Below are positions 1 to 6,837 of a stretch of 64,000 nucleotides of DNA, piece by piece. The DNA comes from CAZPNX01 sp964588285 (lineage in GTDB: Bacteria; Edwardsbacteria; AC1; EtOH8). The DNA lies in contig CAZPNX010000010.1 of the NCBI GenBank assembly GCA_964588285.1, positions 1 to 64,000 of the forward strand, given 5' to 3'. How positions within the stretch are numbered: the stretch's first letter is position 1; every line of letters starts with the position of its first letter. A program made the translations under genes and the position numbers. A model generated the notes under the pieces. That model saw only the letters and a program-made list of their open reading frames with translations, was not told the origin of the DNA and did no database searches.

Positions 1-629
1 AAGCCGTGTTTGAAGGGTAAGGTAACATCTTTCTCTGCGTCTCTCATGCCCATTATTTTTTCAAAGAACTGTTTTTCAATCGGCTGGGCGAGAATCTCAT
101 CCAATTGTTTTTCGATGTCGCGCAGTTTGCTACGCGCTTCTGCCAGATGGGTATTGGCATCTTCTTTTTCGATGCGCCGCTGGAAGTCATTGAAGCCGTC
201 GGGTTTCAGGCAGTCTATCAACCCCGAATGATGCGAAGCGATTGCCAGCGCCAAAAACTGCGCCAGAATATTGCCTTCCTGTCCTCTGCTGGCAAGTTTC
301 TCGTACACCAGTTGCGCCCCGGCGGTGGAGTGGTCAACCTCGCCGCGCTGCGCGTCTATATAACCGTCTTCATCTGGACTTGTCAAGCCTTGTTCGGAAC
401 GCAAATATCCTTGAAATATTGCACTAGCTTTTCCAAAATCGTGCAGCAAGCCCATCACCTCACCGATTTCCTTCATGCCTATTTTATCAGCAAATTTACC
501 GGCAAGAGATGATGTCTCATTCAAGTGTTTACTTAAACACTGTTTAAGTCCATCACTTGTACGTATATGGGCAATTAAACATTCTTCCACTGGTTGGCCT
601 TCTATTGAATGCGCGTAATAATTTTTCAT
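1..629 (-). CDS. cas3: CRISPR-associated Cas3, N-terminal HD nuclease part (partial, runs off left edge)
   Basis: The minus strand is open from an ATG at 629 to the window edge, about 209 residues with no stop. The product starts MKNYYAHSIEGQPVEE and shows the Cas3 HD-nuclease pattern: a His in KHL (about residue 36), LLHDFGKA with the HD pair (about 61-68), DHS (about 102) and an ASHHSGL double His (about 135). Cas3 HD domains nick and degrade the displaced strand of target DNA in type I CRISPR interference, normally fused to or paired with a helicase. An AGGAGA Shine-Dalgarno lies 4 nt before the ATG. GC content (about 45-50 percent) is clearly below the neighbours, suggesting transfer. The helicase, Cascade genes and array would lie left of the window. 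It is 71 nt downstream of the DGQHR gene on the same strand. Confidence 0.85.
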   Translation of the reverse strand, partial: MKNYYAHSIEGQPVEECLIAHIRTSDGLKQCLSKHLNETSSLAGKFADKIGMKEIGEVMGLLHDFGKASAIFQGYLRSEQGLTSPDEDGYIDAQRGEVDHSTAGAQLVYEKLASRGQEGNILAQFLALAIASHHSGLIDCLKPDGFNDFQRRIEKEDANTHLAEARSKLRDIEKQLDEILAQPIEKQFFEKIMGMRDAEKDVTLPFKHG

Positions 630-700
630 CGTTCTCCTCATATTACCCAGGGATAACAAAAAAACCGCAGCCATACCAACAGCCCAACTGGCAAATTCCC

Positions 701-1846
701 TTATTCCCTGCCCTTGCCCTGCCCGTTTATCCCCAGCTGCCTGGCCAGCCTCTTGCGGATGGTCTCCACCCGTTCCACCTGGCTCTTGGCGGCAAAGCGC
801 TCATAAAAATCCTCGCGTCTGAAGTCGCGCACCAGCTCCGAAAGCGGCGCCAGCTTCTCCCTGAAGAAAGCCTCCGTCTCCTTTCTGTCCTCGGGCAGTT
901 CTTTGCCCCAGGCCGCGGCCGCATCCCCGGCTAGGCGGATCAGTCCCTTGAGGGTGACGTCCCGGGTGGCCATGTAGCGTTTGTTGTCGCCCCAGGCCTC
1001 GCCGAAGGCCGACTTGGCCCCCTTGAGAAAATCGCGCAGGAAGCCGTAGCCGGCATCACGGCTGCGCCCCCGGCCGTCCTCCATCAGGGGCTGGACCTCC
1101 TTCCGGACGATCAAACGGTGGACCTCGCCGAACAGCTGGGCCTGGTTGATCCACATTTCCTGTCCCGAGCGCCCGCCCAGCATATTGACGTGGTAGCGCA
1201 GGGGCGAGTCGCCCTCGGAATAGAGCATCCTGACTAAGGCCGCGGCGTATTTCTTGTCCGGGTCGGTGCCCCAGGAGATCTTTTCGTAGAGGTCCACCAA
1301 GTGCGACTTGTTGATCTTGGTATGGGTGGAGTTGATGATGACGAACATCTCGGTGGCGAACTCGGCCGCCTTGCCGTCGAAGATGACGCAGGGCACCTCG
1401 ATCTTGCGGTCGGCGTCCTTTTCCGACAGGTAAAAGTTCAGCCCGGCCAGCCGGTGCTGGCCGTCTATCACCAGGAAATTTTCCCCGGGCTCCTCCAGCT
1501 CACCGGTGCGCTCGTAGCCCTTGAAGGGCGTGAAGGACAGCTCCTCCGGGGTGTAGAGCAGCACCGCCCCCGGAATAATGGGCTGCTCGGTCTCCATGCG
1601 GTAGAACTCCCGGATCTGCCGTACCTTCTTGCGGTTGAGGTCGCGCTGGAAGGCGCCCGATGAGCGCTCGATCTGGGCAAAAAACTCCTCGGTCTCGTCC
1701 TCCGACTCCATTTTTTCTCCGCCGACCGCCTCTCCCCGTTCGCCGTAGAATCGGGACATGAAGCGGATCTTCTCCATCAAATCTTCGGCCGGGTAGCTGA
1801 CGAAATAGAACTCGGCCTGCTTCTGGCGCATCCTGAGTGCCAACAT
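701..1846 (-). CDS. DGQHR-domain protein (DndB-like)
   Basis: A 381-residue protein with the signature DGQHR at 128-132 in FLVIDGQHRLAGLNF and the family's second conserved block, INSTHTKINKSHL, at about 171-183. DGQHR proteins include DndB, which binds DNA and regulates phosphorothioation, and relatives scattered through defence islands; the exact function here is unknown. No dndACDE genes are visible. The ATG at 1844-1846 abuts the assembly gap. In the duplicated copy beyond the gap the same ATG (1999-2001) is preceded by AAAGGAG at good spacing, so the start is real and the ribosome site is on the other contig. The partial cas3 follows 71 nt downstream. GC is like the host's. Confidence 0.8.
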   Translation of the reverse strand: MLALRMRQKQAEFYFVSYPAEDLMEKIRFMSRFYGERGEAVGGEKMESEDETEEFFAQIERSSGAFQRDLNRKKVRQIREFYRMETEQPIIPGAVLLYTPEELSFTPFKGYERTGELEEPGENFLVIDGQHRLAGLNFYLSEKDADRKIEVPCVIFDGKAAEFATEMFVIINSTHTKINKSHLVDLYEKISWGTDPDKKYAAALVRMLYSEGDSPLRYHVNMLGGRSGQEMWINQAQLFGEVHRLIVRKEVQPLMEDGRGRSRDAGYGFLRDFLKGAKSAFGEAWGDNKRYMATRDVTLKGLIRLAGDAAAAWGKELPEDRKETEAFFREKLAPLSELVRDFRREDFYERFAAKSQVERVETIRKRLARQLGINGQGKGRE

Positions 1847-2002
1847 GNNNNNNNNNNNNNNNNNNNNNNNNNNNNNNNNNNNNNNNNNNNNNNNNNNNNN
1901 NNNNNNNNNNNNNNNNNNNNNNNNNNNNNNNNNNNNNNNNNNNNNNNGTAGCTGACGAAATAGAACTCGGCCTGCTTCTGGCGCATCCTGAGTGCCAACA
2001 TG
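1793..2002. other. Assembly gap of 100 N with an exact 55-bp duplication on both sides
   Basis: Positions 1848-1947 are exactly 100 N. The 55 bases before the gap (1793-1847) are identical to the 55 bases after it (1948-2002). Both copies encode the first residues of the DGQHR protein. Two contigs that overlap by 55 bp, a common de Bruijn k-mer size, were probably scaffolded without being merged. The true locus is then probably continuous and 155 bp shorter. Confidence 0.93.
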
Positions 2003-2035
2003 GTCCGTCTCCTTTATCTGTTTTTAAAATACCGA

Positions 2036-2195
2036 ATTCTGTCATCCCGGGATGTCTCTTTGCCCTACTGGCTGAGGGATGACGACTCAAGTGTCACCCT
2101 TCAGCTTGTGAGGCAGGCAAGACTTCTCAGGGTGACAGGTTAAATGGGCTGTCATCCCGAGATGCCTCCATGCCCTGCTGGCTAAGGCGGTGCCC
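2036..2195. repeat. Dispersed 'GTCATCCcgag' repeat copies
   Basis: The 336-bp stretch between the DGQHR start and pilT (2003-2338) has no gene. It holds tandem, degenerate copies of a repeat with GTCATCCCGRGATG arms, a 'tgccctactggctgagg' type middle and GGATGAC or CAGGGTGACA ends. Relatives occur near 13150, 17040 and 49720. The element is palindromic, with GTCATCC against GGATGAC. Confidence 0.65.
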
Positions 2196-2267
2196 TGAGA
2201 TGGGCCGGTATAACGGCATACGAAGGGGATGAGGCTATCTTAATTATACCATCCAGCCCTGACAGAA

Positions 2268-2312
2268 ATACCGCCCTGGCGGGGCGGTATCCTGCTTGGC
2301 GGCCTGGCCGCC
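2268..2312. terminator. Two hairpins downstream of pilT
   Basis: A perfect 9-bp stem, ATACCGCCC (2268-2276) with GGGCGGTAT (2282-2290) and a 5-nt loop, is followed by a second inverted repeat GGCGGCC/GGCCGCC near 2298-2312. It lies 50-70 nt after the pilT stop. The T-tract on the minus strand is short (TTTCTGT), so this may be a weak terminator or a REP-like element. Confidence 0.45.
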
Positions 2313-2338
2313 CCTATGGGCCGGCTTGACTATTTGAT

Positions 2339-3910
2339 CTAATCCAAAAAGGCGGTGCTGTGCCCGTCCCGCTTCAGCTGGTTGACCATGTCCAGCTTGT
2401 CCATGGACTTGATGTAGGCCTCCTTGGCCTCGACCATCTTCTTGTTGACCAGTTCCATCAGGGCGTCGTTCAATAGCACCATCCCCATCTTGCGGTTGGT
2501 CTGAATGATGGACGGCAGTTGGAAGGTCTTGGCCTCGCGGATGAGGTTGGAGACCGCCGGGATGCCCAAAAGCACCTCCAGGGCCGCCACCCGGCCGCCG
2601 CCGATCTTCTTGCACAGGGTTTGGGAGATGACCCCTTTAAGCGACTCGGAAAGCATGATCCGGATCTGCTCCTGGCGGTCGGGCGGAAACTGCTCGATCA
2701 CCCGGTCCACGGTCGAGGCCGCGGTCGAGGTGTGCAGGGTGCCGAACACCAGGTGCCCGGTCTCGGCTGTCTCGATGGCGATGGAAATGGTTTCCAGGTC
2801 CCGCATCTCACCCACCAGCACCACGTCCGGATCCTCGCGCAGGGCGGCCCGCAGGGCGTTCTTGAAGCTCATGGTGTGGGCCCCCACCTCCCGCTGGTTG
2901 ATGAGCGATTTCTTGTTGGAGTGGACGAACTCGATGGGATCCTCCAGGGTGATGATGTGGCACTCCCGGGTGCGGTTGATCATGTCCACCAGGGCGCACA
3001 GGGTGGTGGATTTGCCTGATCCGGTGGGGCCGGTCACCAGCACCAGCCCCTTGTTGAGGTAACAGAGGTTCTGGATAGCCTGAGAAAGCTTGAGGTCCTC
3101 GACGGTGATGGTCTTGGAGGGGATCACCCGGAAGACGCCGCCCATGCCGTGCCGGTCCAAAAAGATGTTCACCCGGAACCGGGCCAGCCCCGGTATCTCG
3201 TAGGCCAGGTCGGTGTCGAAGTCCTCCTCGAACTCCTTGCGGTGACGCTCCGGCATGATCTCCATAAGCAGCCGCTCGGCCTCGGCCGGCTGGGTGACCG
3301 GAAATTCGGTCATCTTGCGGATGTCGCCGTCGATGCGGAAGATGGGATGCTCCCTTGAGGAGAGGTGGAGGTCCGAGCCCTTTCGCTCCACCAGCAGTTT
3401 CAGCAGCTTGTCTATCTCGGCCTCGCGGTATTGGGTGGAAAACCGTCCGGCGCCCTGGCTGGGCGAGGCCGCGGCCGGAGGCTCGGACTTAGAGGCGCCG
3501 GGGTCAGACGTCGCCAAAGCGGGCTGGGCCGCCGCCGCTCCCGGAGATTCCACCGGCGGCGAAGGGCGCTGGTTTATAGGCGCCCCTATTCCCGCAGACT
3601 TCGTCGAACCGCCCGGGGTGAACACCGCCCTGATCCCCGCCCCCTCCATGTTCACAGTGCCGGTGAAGCTGCCTATGCCGGCCGGACTGTAGACGAAGCT
3701 GACCGACGGCTGGACCATCAGGCTTTCCCGGGCTTGGTCGGGCATTATCTCCGACAGATAGGCCATCACCTCCTGCCGGGTGAACTTCTGCTTGGAGACG
3801 TTCTGTCTCATCCCGCCTATTTCGAATTGAGGCTCCTGGTCGTTCTGAATGACGAACTCGGAAGCCTGATAGTCGATCATCGCCTTAAAGAAACTGTCGA
3901 GGCTGGCCAT
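2339..3910 (-). CDS. pilT: Twitching motility ATPase PilT with duplicated N-terminal domain
   Basis: A 523-residue secretion-superfamily ATPase that powers retraction of type IV pili at the inner membrane. Residues about 163-523 are a standard PilT: Walker A GPTGSGKS (294-301), the Asp box EDPIEF (323-328), Walker B/GEMRD (367-371) and the His box HLVFGTLHT (386-394). Before it, residues 1-100 resemble a degenerate second copy of the PilT N-terminal domain (SEFVI...FEIGGMRQ...YLSEIMPDQ, compare SDLHL...FRIDGDIRK...LLMEIMPER). The two are joined by a Pro/Ala/Ser-rich linker at about 100-160. Typical PilT is about 350-370 residues. The start follows the 156-residue gene by 3 nt, so the two are co-transcribed. 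Confidence 0.92.
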   Translation of the reverse strand: MASLDSFFKAMIDYQASEFVIQNDQEPQFEIGGMRQNVSKQKFTRQEVMAYLSEIMPDQARESLMVQPSVSFVYSPAGIGSFTGTVNMEGAGIRAVFTPGGSTKSAGIGAPINQRPSPPVESPGAAAAQPALATSDPGASKSEPPAAASPSQGAGRFSTQYREAEIDKLLKLLVERKGSDLHLSSREHPIFRIDGDIRKMTEFPVTQPAEAERLLMEIMPERHRKEFEEDFDTDLAYEIPGLARFRVNIFLDRHGMGGVFRVIPSKTITVEDLKLSQAIQNLCYLNKGLVLVTGPTGSGKSTTLCALVDMINRTRECHIITLEDPIEFVHSNKKSLINQREVGAHTMSFKNALRAALREDPDVVLVGEMRDLETISIAIETAETGHLVFGTLHTSTAASTVDRVIEQFPPDRQEQIRIMLSESLKGVISQTLCKKIGGGRVAALEVLLGIPAVSNLIREAKTFQLPSIIQTNRKMGMVLLNDALMELVNKKMVEAKEAYIKSMDKLDMVNQLKRDGHSTAFLD

Positions 3911-3913
3911 CTG

Positions 3914-4384
3914 CTATCTCCCTGGTTTGACGTGGCTGATGTGCTTGCGGTTTACGATGTGGGTGGTCCGGTCGTCCCTTAGGGCGAAGAAACGTTCGGT
4001 ATAGTTCAGGAAATCGATGAGCCGCGATTTGGTCGGGGGCATTTCCACCAAGGCCCGGCCGGCCAGGGTGAACCCGTCCTGAAAGGTCAAGGCCATCTCC
4101 TCCTCCTTGGCCAGTGAGGCAGCCGCCTGGTCCTCCTCGTACTCCCCGGCCGTGTCCACCTCCACTTCGATGATCCGCTCCTTGTTGATCATCCGAACCG
4201 GCGGCTGGCCCTCCACCTTGAGGACGAAGAACGGCTCCGGTTCGTTCATCAGATCCAGCACCGTTTCCCGGCCGGCGTGGCCCTTGGCCGTCAGGGCCAG
4301 AAAGAGATGCCCCCGCACCACCTCCTGGCCCGGAAAGCGGATGGCCACCTCCACCGTCCGGCGCTCTACTGCCAGCTCCTGCAT
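3914..4384 (-). CDS. Unknown protein with two related halves, coupled to pilT
   Basis: A 156-residue protein without a signal peptide or membrane segment that I cannot assign to a family. It contains two similar units: the first ends PFFVLKVEGQPPVRMINKERIIEVE (split as PFFVLKVEGQPPVRM and INKERIIEVE) and the second reads RFFALRDDRTTHIVN then RKHISHVK. Both are beta-rich and end in an 'N-K-x-x-I' step. An acidic stretch links them. It begins with ATG at 4384 after AAAAGGG at 8 nt spacing and ends 3 nt before pilT. A pilus-related regulatory or adaptor role is inferred only from this linkage. Confidence 0.75.
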   Translation of the reverse strand: MQELAVERRTVEVAIRFPGQEVVRGHLFLALTAKGHAGRETVLDLMNEPEPFFVLKVEGQPPVRMINKERIIEVEVDTAGEYEEDQAAASLAKEEEMALTFQDGFTLAGRALVEMPPTKSRLIDFLNYTERFFALRDDRTTHIVNRKHISHVKPGR

Positions 4385-4415
4385 GATAACACCCTTTTAG
4401 GAAGCGTTTTTATTT

Positions 4416-4444
4416 TTGACAGAGAAAATAGGATAGGATATAAT
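4416..4444 (+). promoter_or_regulatory. Consensus sigma-70 promoter of the DUF1624 gene
   Basis: TTGACA at 4416-4421 and TATAAT at 4439-4444 are both perfect, with a 17-bp spacer. The -10 box ends only 8 nt before the ATG at 4453, so transcription should begin at or within about 3 nt of the start codon. No Shine-Dalgarno is present, implying a leaderless mRNA. Confidence 0.88.
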
Positions 4445-4452
4445 ACCAATAT

Positions 4453-5544
4453 ATGACGACGTCGCCTTCTCGCCGCCTGCTGTTTGTCGATTGGCACCGG
4501 GGCCTGGCCGTACTGCTGATGATCCAAACGCATGCCATCGACGCCTGGCTTAAGCCCTCCCTCCGAGGCTCCTGGCTGTTCGGCAAATCTCAGCTTTTAG
4601 GGGGATTTCCAGCACCGGCCTTTCTTTTCCTGGCCGGCCTGTCAGCGTCCTTAGCCTATGGAAAGATCGAAAGACAGAATCCGAGACTGGACGAACGTCT
4701 ATGGTTATCGATCCGCCGTGGTGTTGAGATCTTCGGCCTGGCCCTTCTTTTTCGCCTTCAGGAGTTCAGCCAGTGGCTGGGTGGAGCTGATTGGCGCGGC
4801 CTCTTCAAAGTGGACATCCTCAACACCATCGGCCTCTCCCTGGCACTGGTGGGGATCGTCCAGGCTCTGGTTCCAAGACGGCTGCGCCTGGCCGCCTTCT
4901 CCGCTCTGGCGTTCTTGGTGTCTTTTCTTTCGCCGTTCGTCTGGGCCAGCAAAACACTGTCCTATTGGCCCTGGCCTCTGCGGGGTTATCTGGTCGGGAG
5001 ACCGAGCAGCGGCCTTTTCCCCCTCTTCCCCTGGCTGGCCTTCGCCTTGGCGGGAGCCTCAGTGGGTTCGATAATATCCTGGCACCGTTCCCGCCATAAT
5101 CCCCGCCATCACTATCTTTACCTGGCCTTGGCCCTGGCCGCCGCCCTTCTTCTCGTGGCCGGAAGGCTTATGGCCGAACACCTGAACCATCCTGCCGGCT
5201 GGCTTTTTTGGCACAACAGTGGTGAGTATCTTCTGATCCGGGTTGGCATCCAGCTATTGACCTTGTCCGGCGCCTATTTGCTCTGTCTGCCCTTCCGCTC
5301 GGACAGCTTCTCTGTGGTAAGATTGCTGGGGCGCCATTCGCTGCCGGTTTACTGGGTCCACCTGAGCTTGGTCTACGGCGTCTGGTTGCAGGCGCTGAAG
5401 GGGCGCCTGGGACCGTGGCCGGCGCTGGCGGGCGTCGCCCTGCTCACCGGGCTCATGGCCCTGCTGGCCCTGGCCATCGACCGTTGGAAGGACATCAAGC
5501 TGCGGTTGCCGCCCAAGCGGCTATCAAAGGAGCGGGCCGCCTAG
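4453..5544 (+). CDS. DUF1624 / HGSNAT-type membrane acyltransferase
   Basis: A 363-residue polytopic membrane protein. The N-terminal RRLLFVDWHRGLAVLLMI, the following TH and the FPAPAFLFLAGLSASL segment match the heparan-alpha-glucosaminide N-acetyltransferase catalytic family (DUF1624), whose members move acyl groups across membranes. About ten hydrophobic segments are spread through the protein; the second half has PVYWVHLSLVYGVW, a feature of the family. The substrate is unknown. It stands alone on the + strand, divergent from the pilT operon, with its own strong promoter. Its stop overlaps the convergent ferritin-like gene by 4 bp. The start at 4453 is favoured because the conserved motif begins at residue 8. 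Confidence 0.8.
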   Translation: MTTSPSRRLLFVDWHRGLAVLLMIQTHAIDAWLKPSLRGSWLFGKSQLLGGFPAPAFLFLAGLSASLAYGKIERQNPRLDERLWLSIRRGVEIFGLALLFRLQEFSQWLGGADWRGLFKVDILNTIGLSLALVGIVQALVPRRLRLAAFSALAFLVSFLSPFVWASKTLSYWPWPLRGYLVGRPSSGLFPLFPWLAFALAGASVGSIISWHRSRHNPRHHYLYLALALAAALLLVAGRLMAEHLNHPAGWLFWHNSGEYLLIRVGIQLLTLSGAYLLCLPFRSDSFSVVRLLGRHSLPVYWVHLSLVYGVWLQALKGRLGPWPALAGVALLTGLMALLALAIDRWKDIKLRLPPKRLSKERAA

Positions 5545-6071
5545 GAGTTCATCCAGTTCCAGGTCTGGCTCTCGGAGCGCTCCAGCCAGTCGCCATTGTC
5601 GGTCAGGTAGGCGTAGACATTGGACAGGGCCTCGTGGTGCTTGGCCTCCTCGCGGGAGATCTGGCGGAAAAACTCCTTCTCCGGCCCCTCCACCGCCTCC
5701 CGGGCCAGCTTGTCGTACATCCGGTAGCTGTACCACTCCATGTCCATGGCAATCCGCATGCCGGCCACGTTGTCCAGCTTGGGCCGCCCCCCCTCCCTGA
5801 CCAGCTTGGTGAACAGCTTCCTGATCTCGGCCTCCAGAAACCCGATCCTCTTCTTCTCCGGCGCCGGCCAAGGCTGCCCCCGGCTGATGGCCGCGTGGAT
5901 CTCGTTGATCCGTCCGATATGCTCCACCTCCTGCATGGCCAGATGGTCGAACAGCCTCTTGGCCAGCAGGTTCTCGGTCTTCTTGGACATCCTCAAATAG
6001 AAGGCGCTTCCCTTGTGCTCCAGCTTTAGGGCGGCCCTCAACGCCTTGGGCATTTTACTGATTATCTTCAT
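5541..6071 (-). CDS. Ferritin-like (rubrerythrin-type) diiron protein
   Basis: A 176-residue helical protein with candidate metal ligands in the four-helix diiron pattern: E in LEHKGSAFY (helix A), QEVEH (helix B, ExxH), MEWYSY (helix C) and EEAKHHEAL (helix D, ExxH). There is no rubredoxin-like CxxC domain, so it is an erythrin/ferritin-like domain alone. Such proteins typically deal with peroxide or iron in anaerobes. It ends convergently with the DUF1624 gene (4-bp overlap) and has a 109-bp AT-rich gap upstream of it with no gene, only a GTCATCCCGG repeat fragment. Confidence 0.8.
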   Translation of the reverse strand: MKIISKMPKALRAALKLEHKGSAFYLRMSKKTENLLAKRLFDHLAMQEVEHIGRINEIHAAISRGQPWPAPEKKRIGFLEAEIRKLFTKLVREGGRPKLDNVAGMRIAMDMEWYSYRMYDKLAREAVEGPEKEFFRQISREEAKHHEALSNVYAYLTDNGDWLERSESQTWNWMNS

Positions 6072-6180
6072 AAATACCTGATGAATGGTTGCATCTCATC
6101 CCGTCATCCCGGCCAGATTTGCGCCAATAACCGGGTTCATTGCTTTTAGAATTTGTGATTTTGAATTTATTATTTACTAT

Positions 6181-6825
6181 TTATTTATAGGTCATGGACA
6201 GCCGCTCGATCTCCACCAGCAGGGCCGCCTGGTTCTCCGGCAGGGTGAAGTCCGTGCCCACCGACACCGTAGGGTCGAGCTTCTTGACCTGGGCCAGGGA
6301 CTCGGAAAAACGCCCCAGCTCGAACAGCTCCTCGGCCAGCAGCACCCGGAGGTCGCGCCAGTCCATCAGATAGTCCCAGGACATGACGTAGCGGTGCCCC
6401 AGCGACCACAGGCTGTCGGCGGCTATGACGGTCGAGTCCTGGGCAACCGCCCGCGCCCCGGAGTCCATGGCTGCATAGGTGAAGGACAGGCCGGCCCTGA
6501 GGCTGTTGTTGGCCGGCGCCGCCACCAGCCCGGCATTGAAGGCCGCCAGAGCGCCGGGCCGGTCGCCCAATATCCCCAGGCACCAGCCTTTTCCGTTCAA
6601 GGCGTCGGCATAGCCGGCATTCTGCGCCAAGGCTTGGTTGAAGTAGTTCAAGGCGCTGGAGAAGTATCCCTGATGAAAGGCGTTCCAGCCGTTGGTCATC
6701 AGTTCGTCTATCGAGGAGGTCGTCGGCTCGGTGGCCTTCTTGGAACAGCCTACCAAAAGACCGGCCATCGCCAAGGCCAAGGCGGCCAGCGCCCATTTTT
6801 GAATTTTGATTTTTGAATTTTGCAT
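6181..6825 (-). CDS. TPR-containing lipoprotein
   Basis: A 214-residue protein with a lipoprotein signal peptide (lipobox LLVGC at about 23-27, then SKK) and two to three TPR-like helices at about 40-110 (NGWNAFHQGYFSSALNYFNQ; ADALNGKGWCLGILGD). It is probably an outer- or inner-membrane-anchored scaffold. The start at 6825 follows AGGAGGG by 7 nt. The first codons (MQNSKIKIQK) are encoded by an AT-rich AATTCAAAAATC-type repeat also seen around 6146-6182. It is the last gene of a three-gene operon after the M6 peptidase (12-nt gap). Confidence 0.8.
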   Translation of the reverse strand: MQNSKIKIQKWALAALALAMAGLLVGCSKKATEPTTSSIDELMTNGWNAFHQGYFSSALNYFNQALAQNAGYADALNGKGWCLGILGDRPGALAAFNAGLVAAPANNSLRAGLSFTYAAMDSGARAVAQDSTVIAADSLWSLGHRYVMSWDYLMDWRDLRVLLAEELFELGRFSESLAQVKKLDPTVSVGTDFTLPENQAALLVEIERLSMTYK

Positions 6826-6837
6826 TTGAAAGCCCTC

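Noticed and set aside
10..512. Plus-strand open frames at the left edge
   Set aside because: They are antisense to the cas3 frame, which has clear HD-nuclease motifs and a ribosome site.
1500..2090. Open frames that read through the N gap
   Set aside because: They contain runs of unknown residues and exist only because of the unmerged contig overlap.
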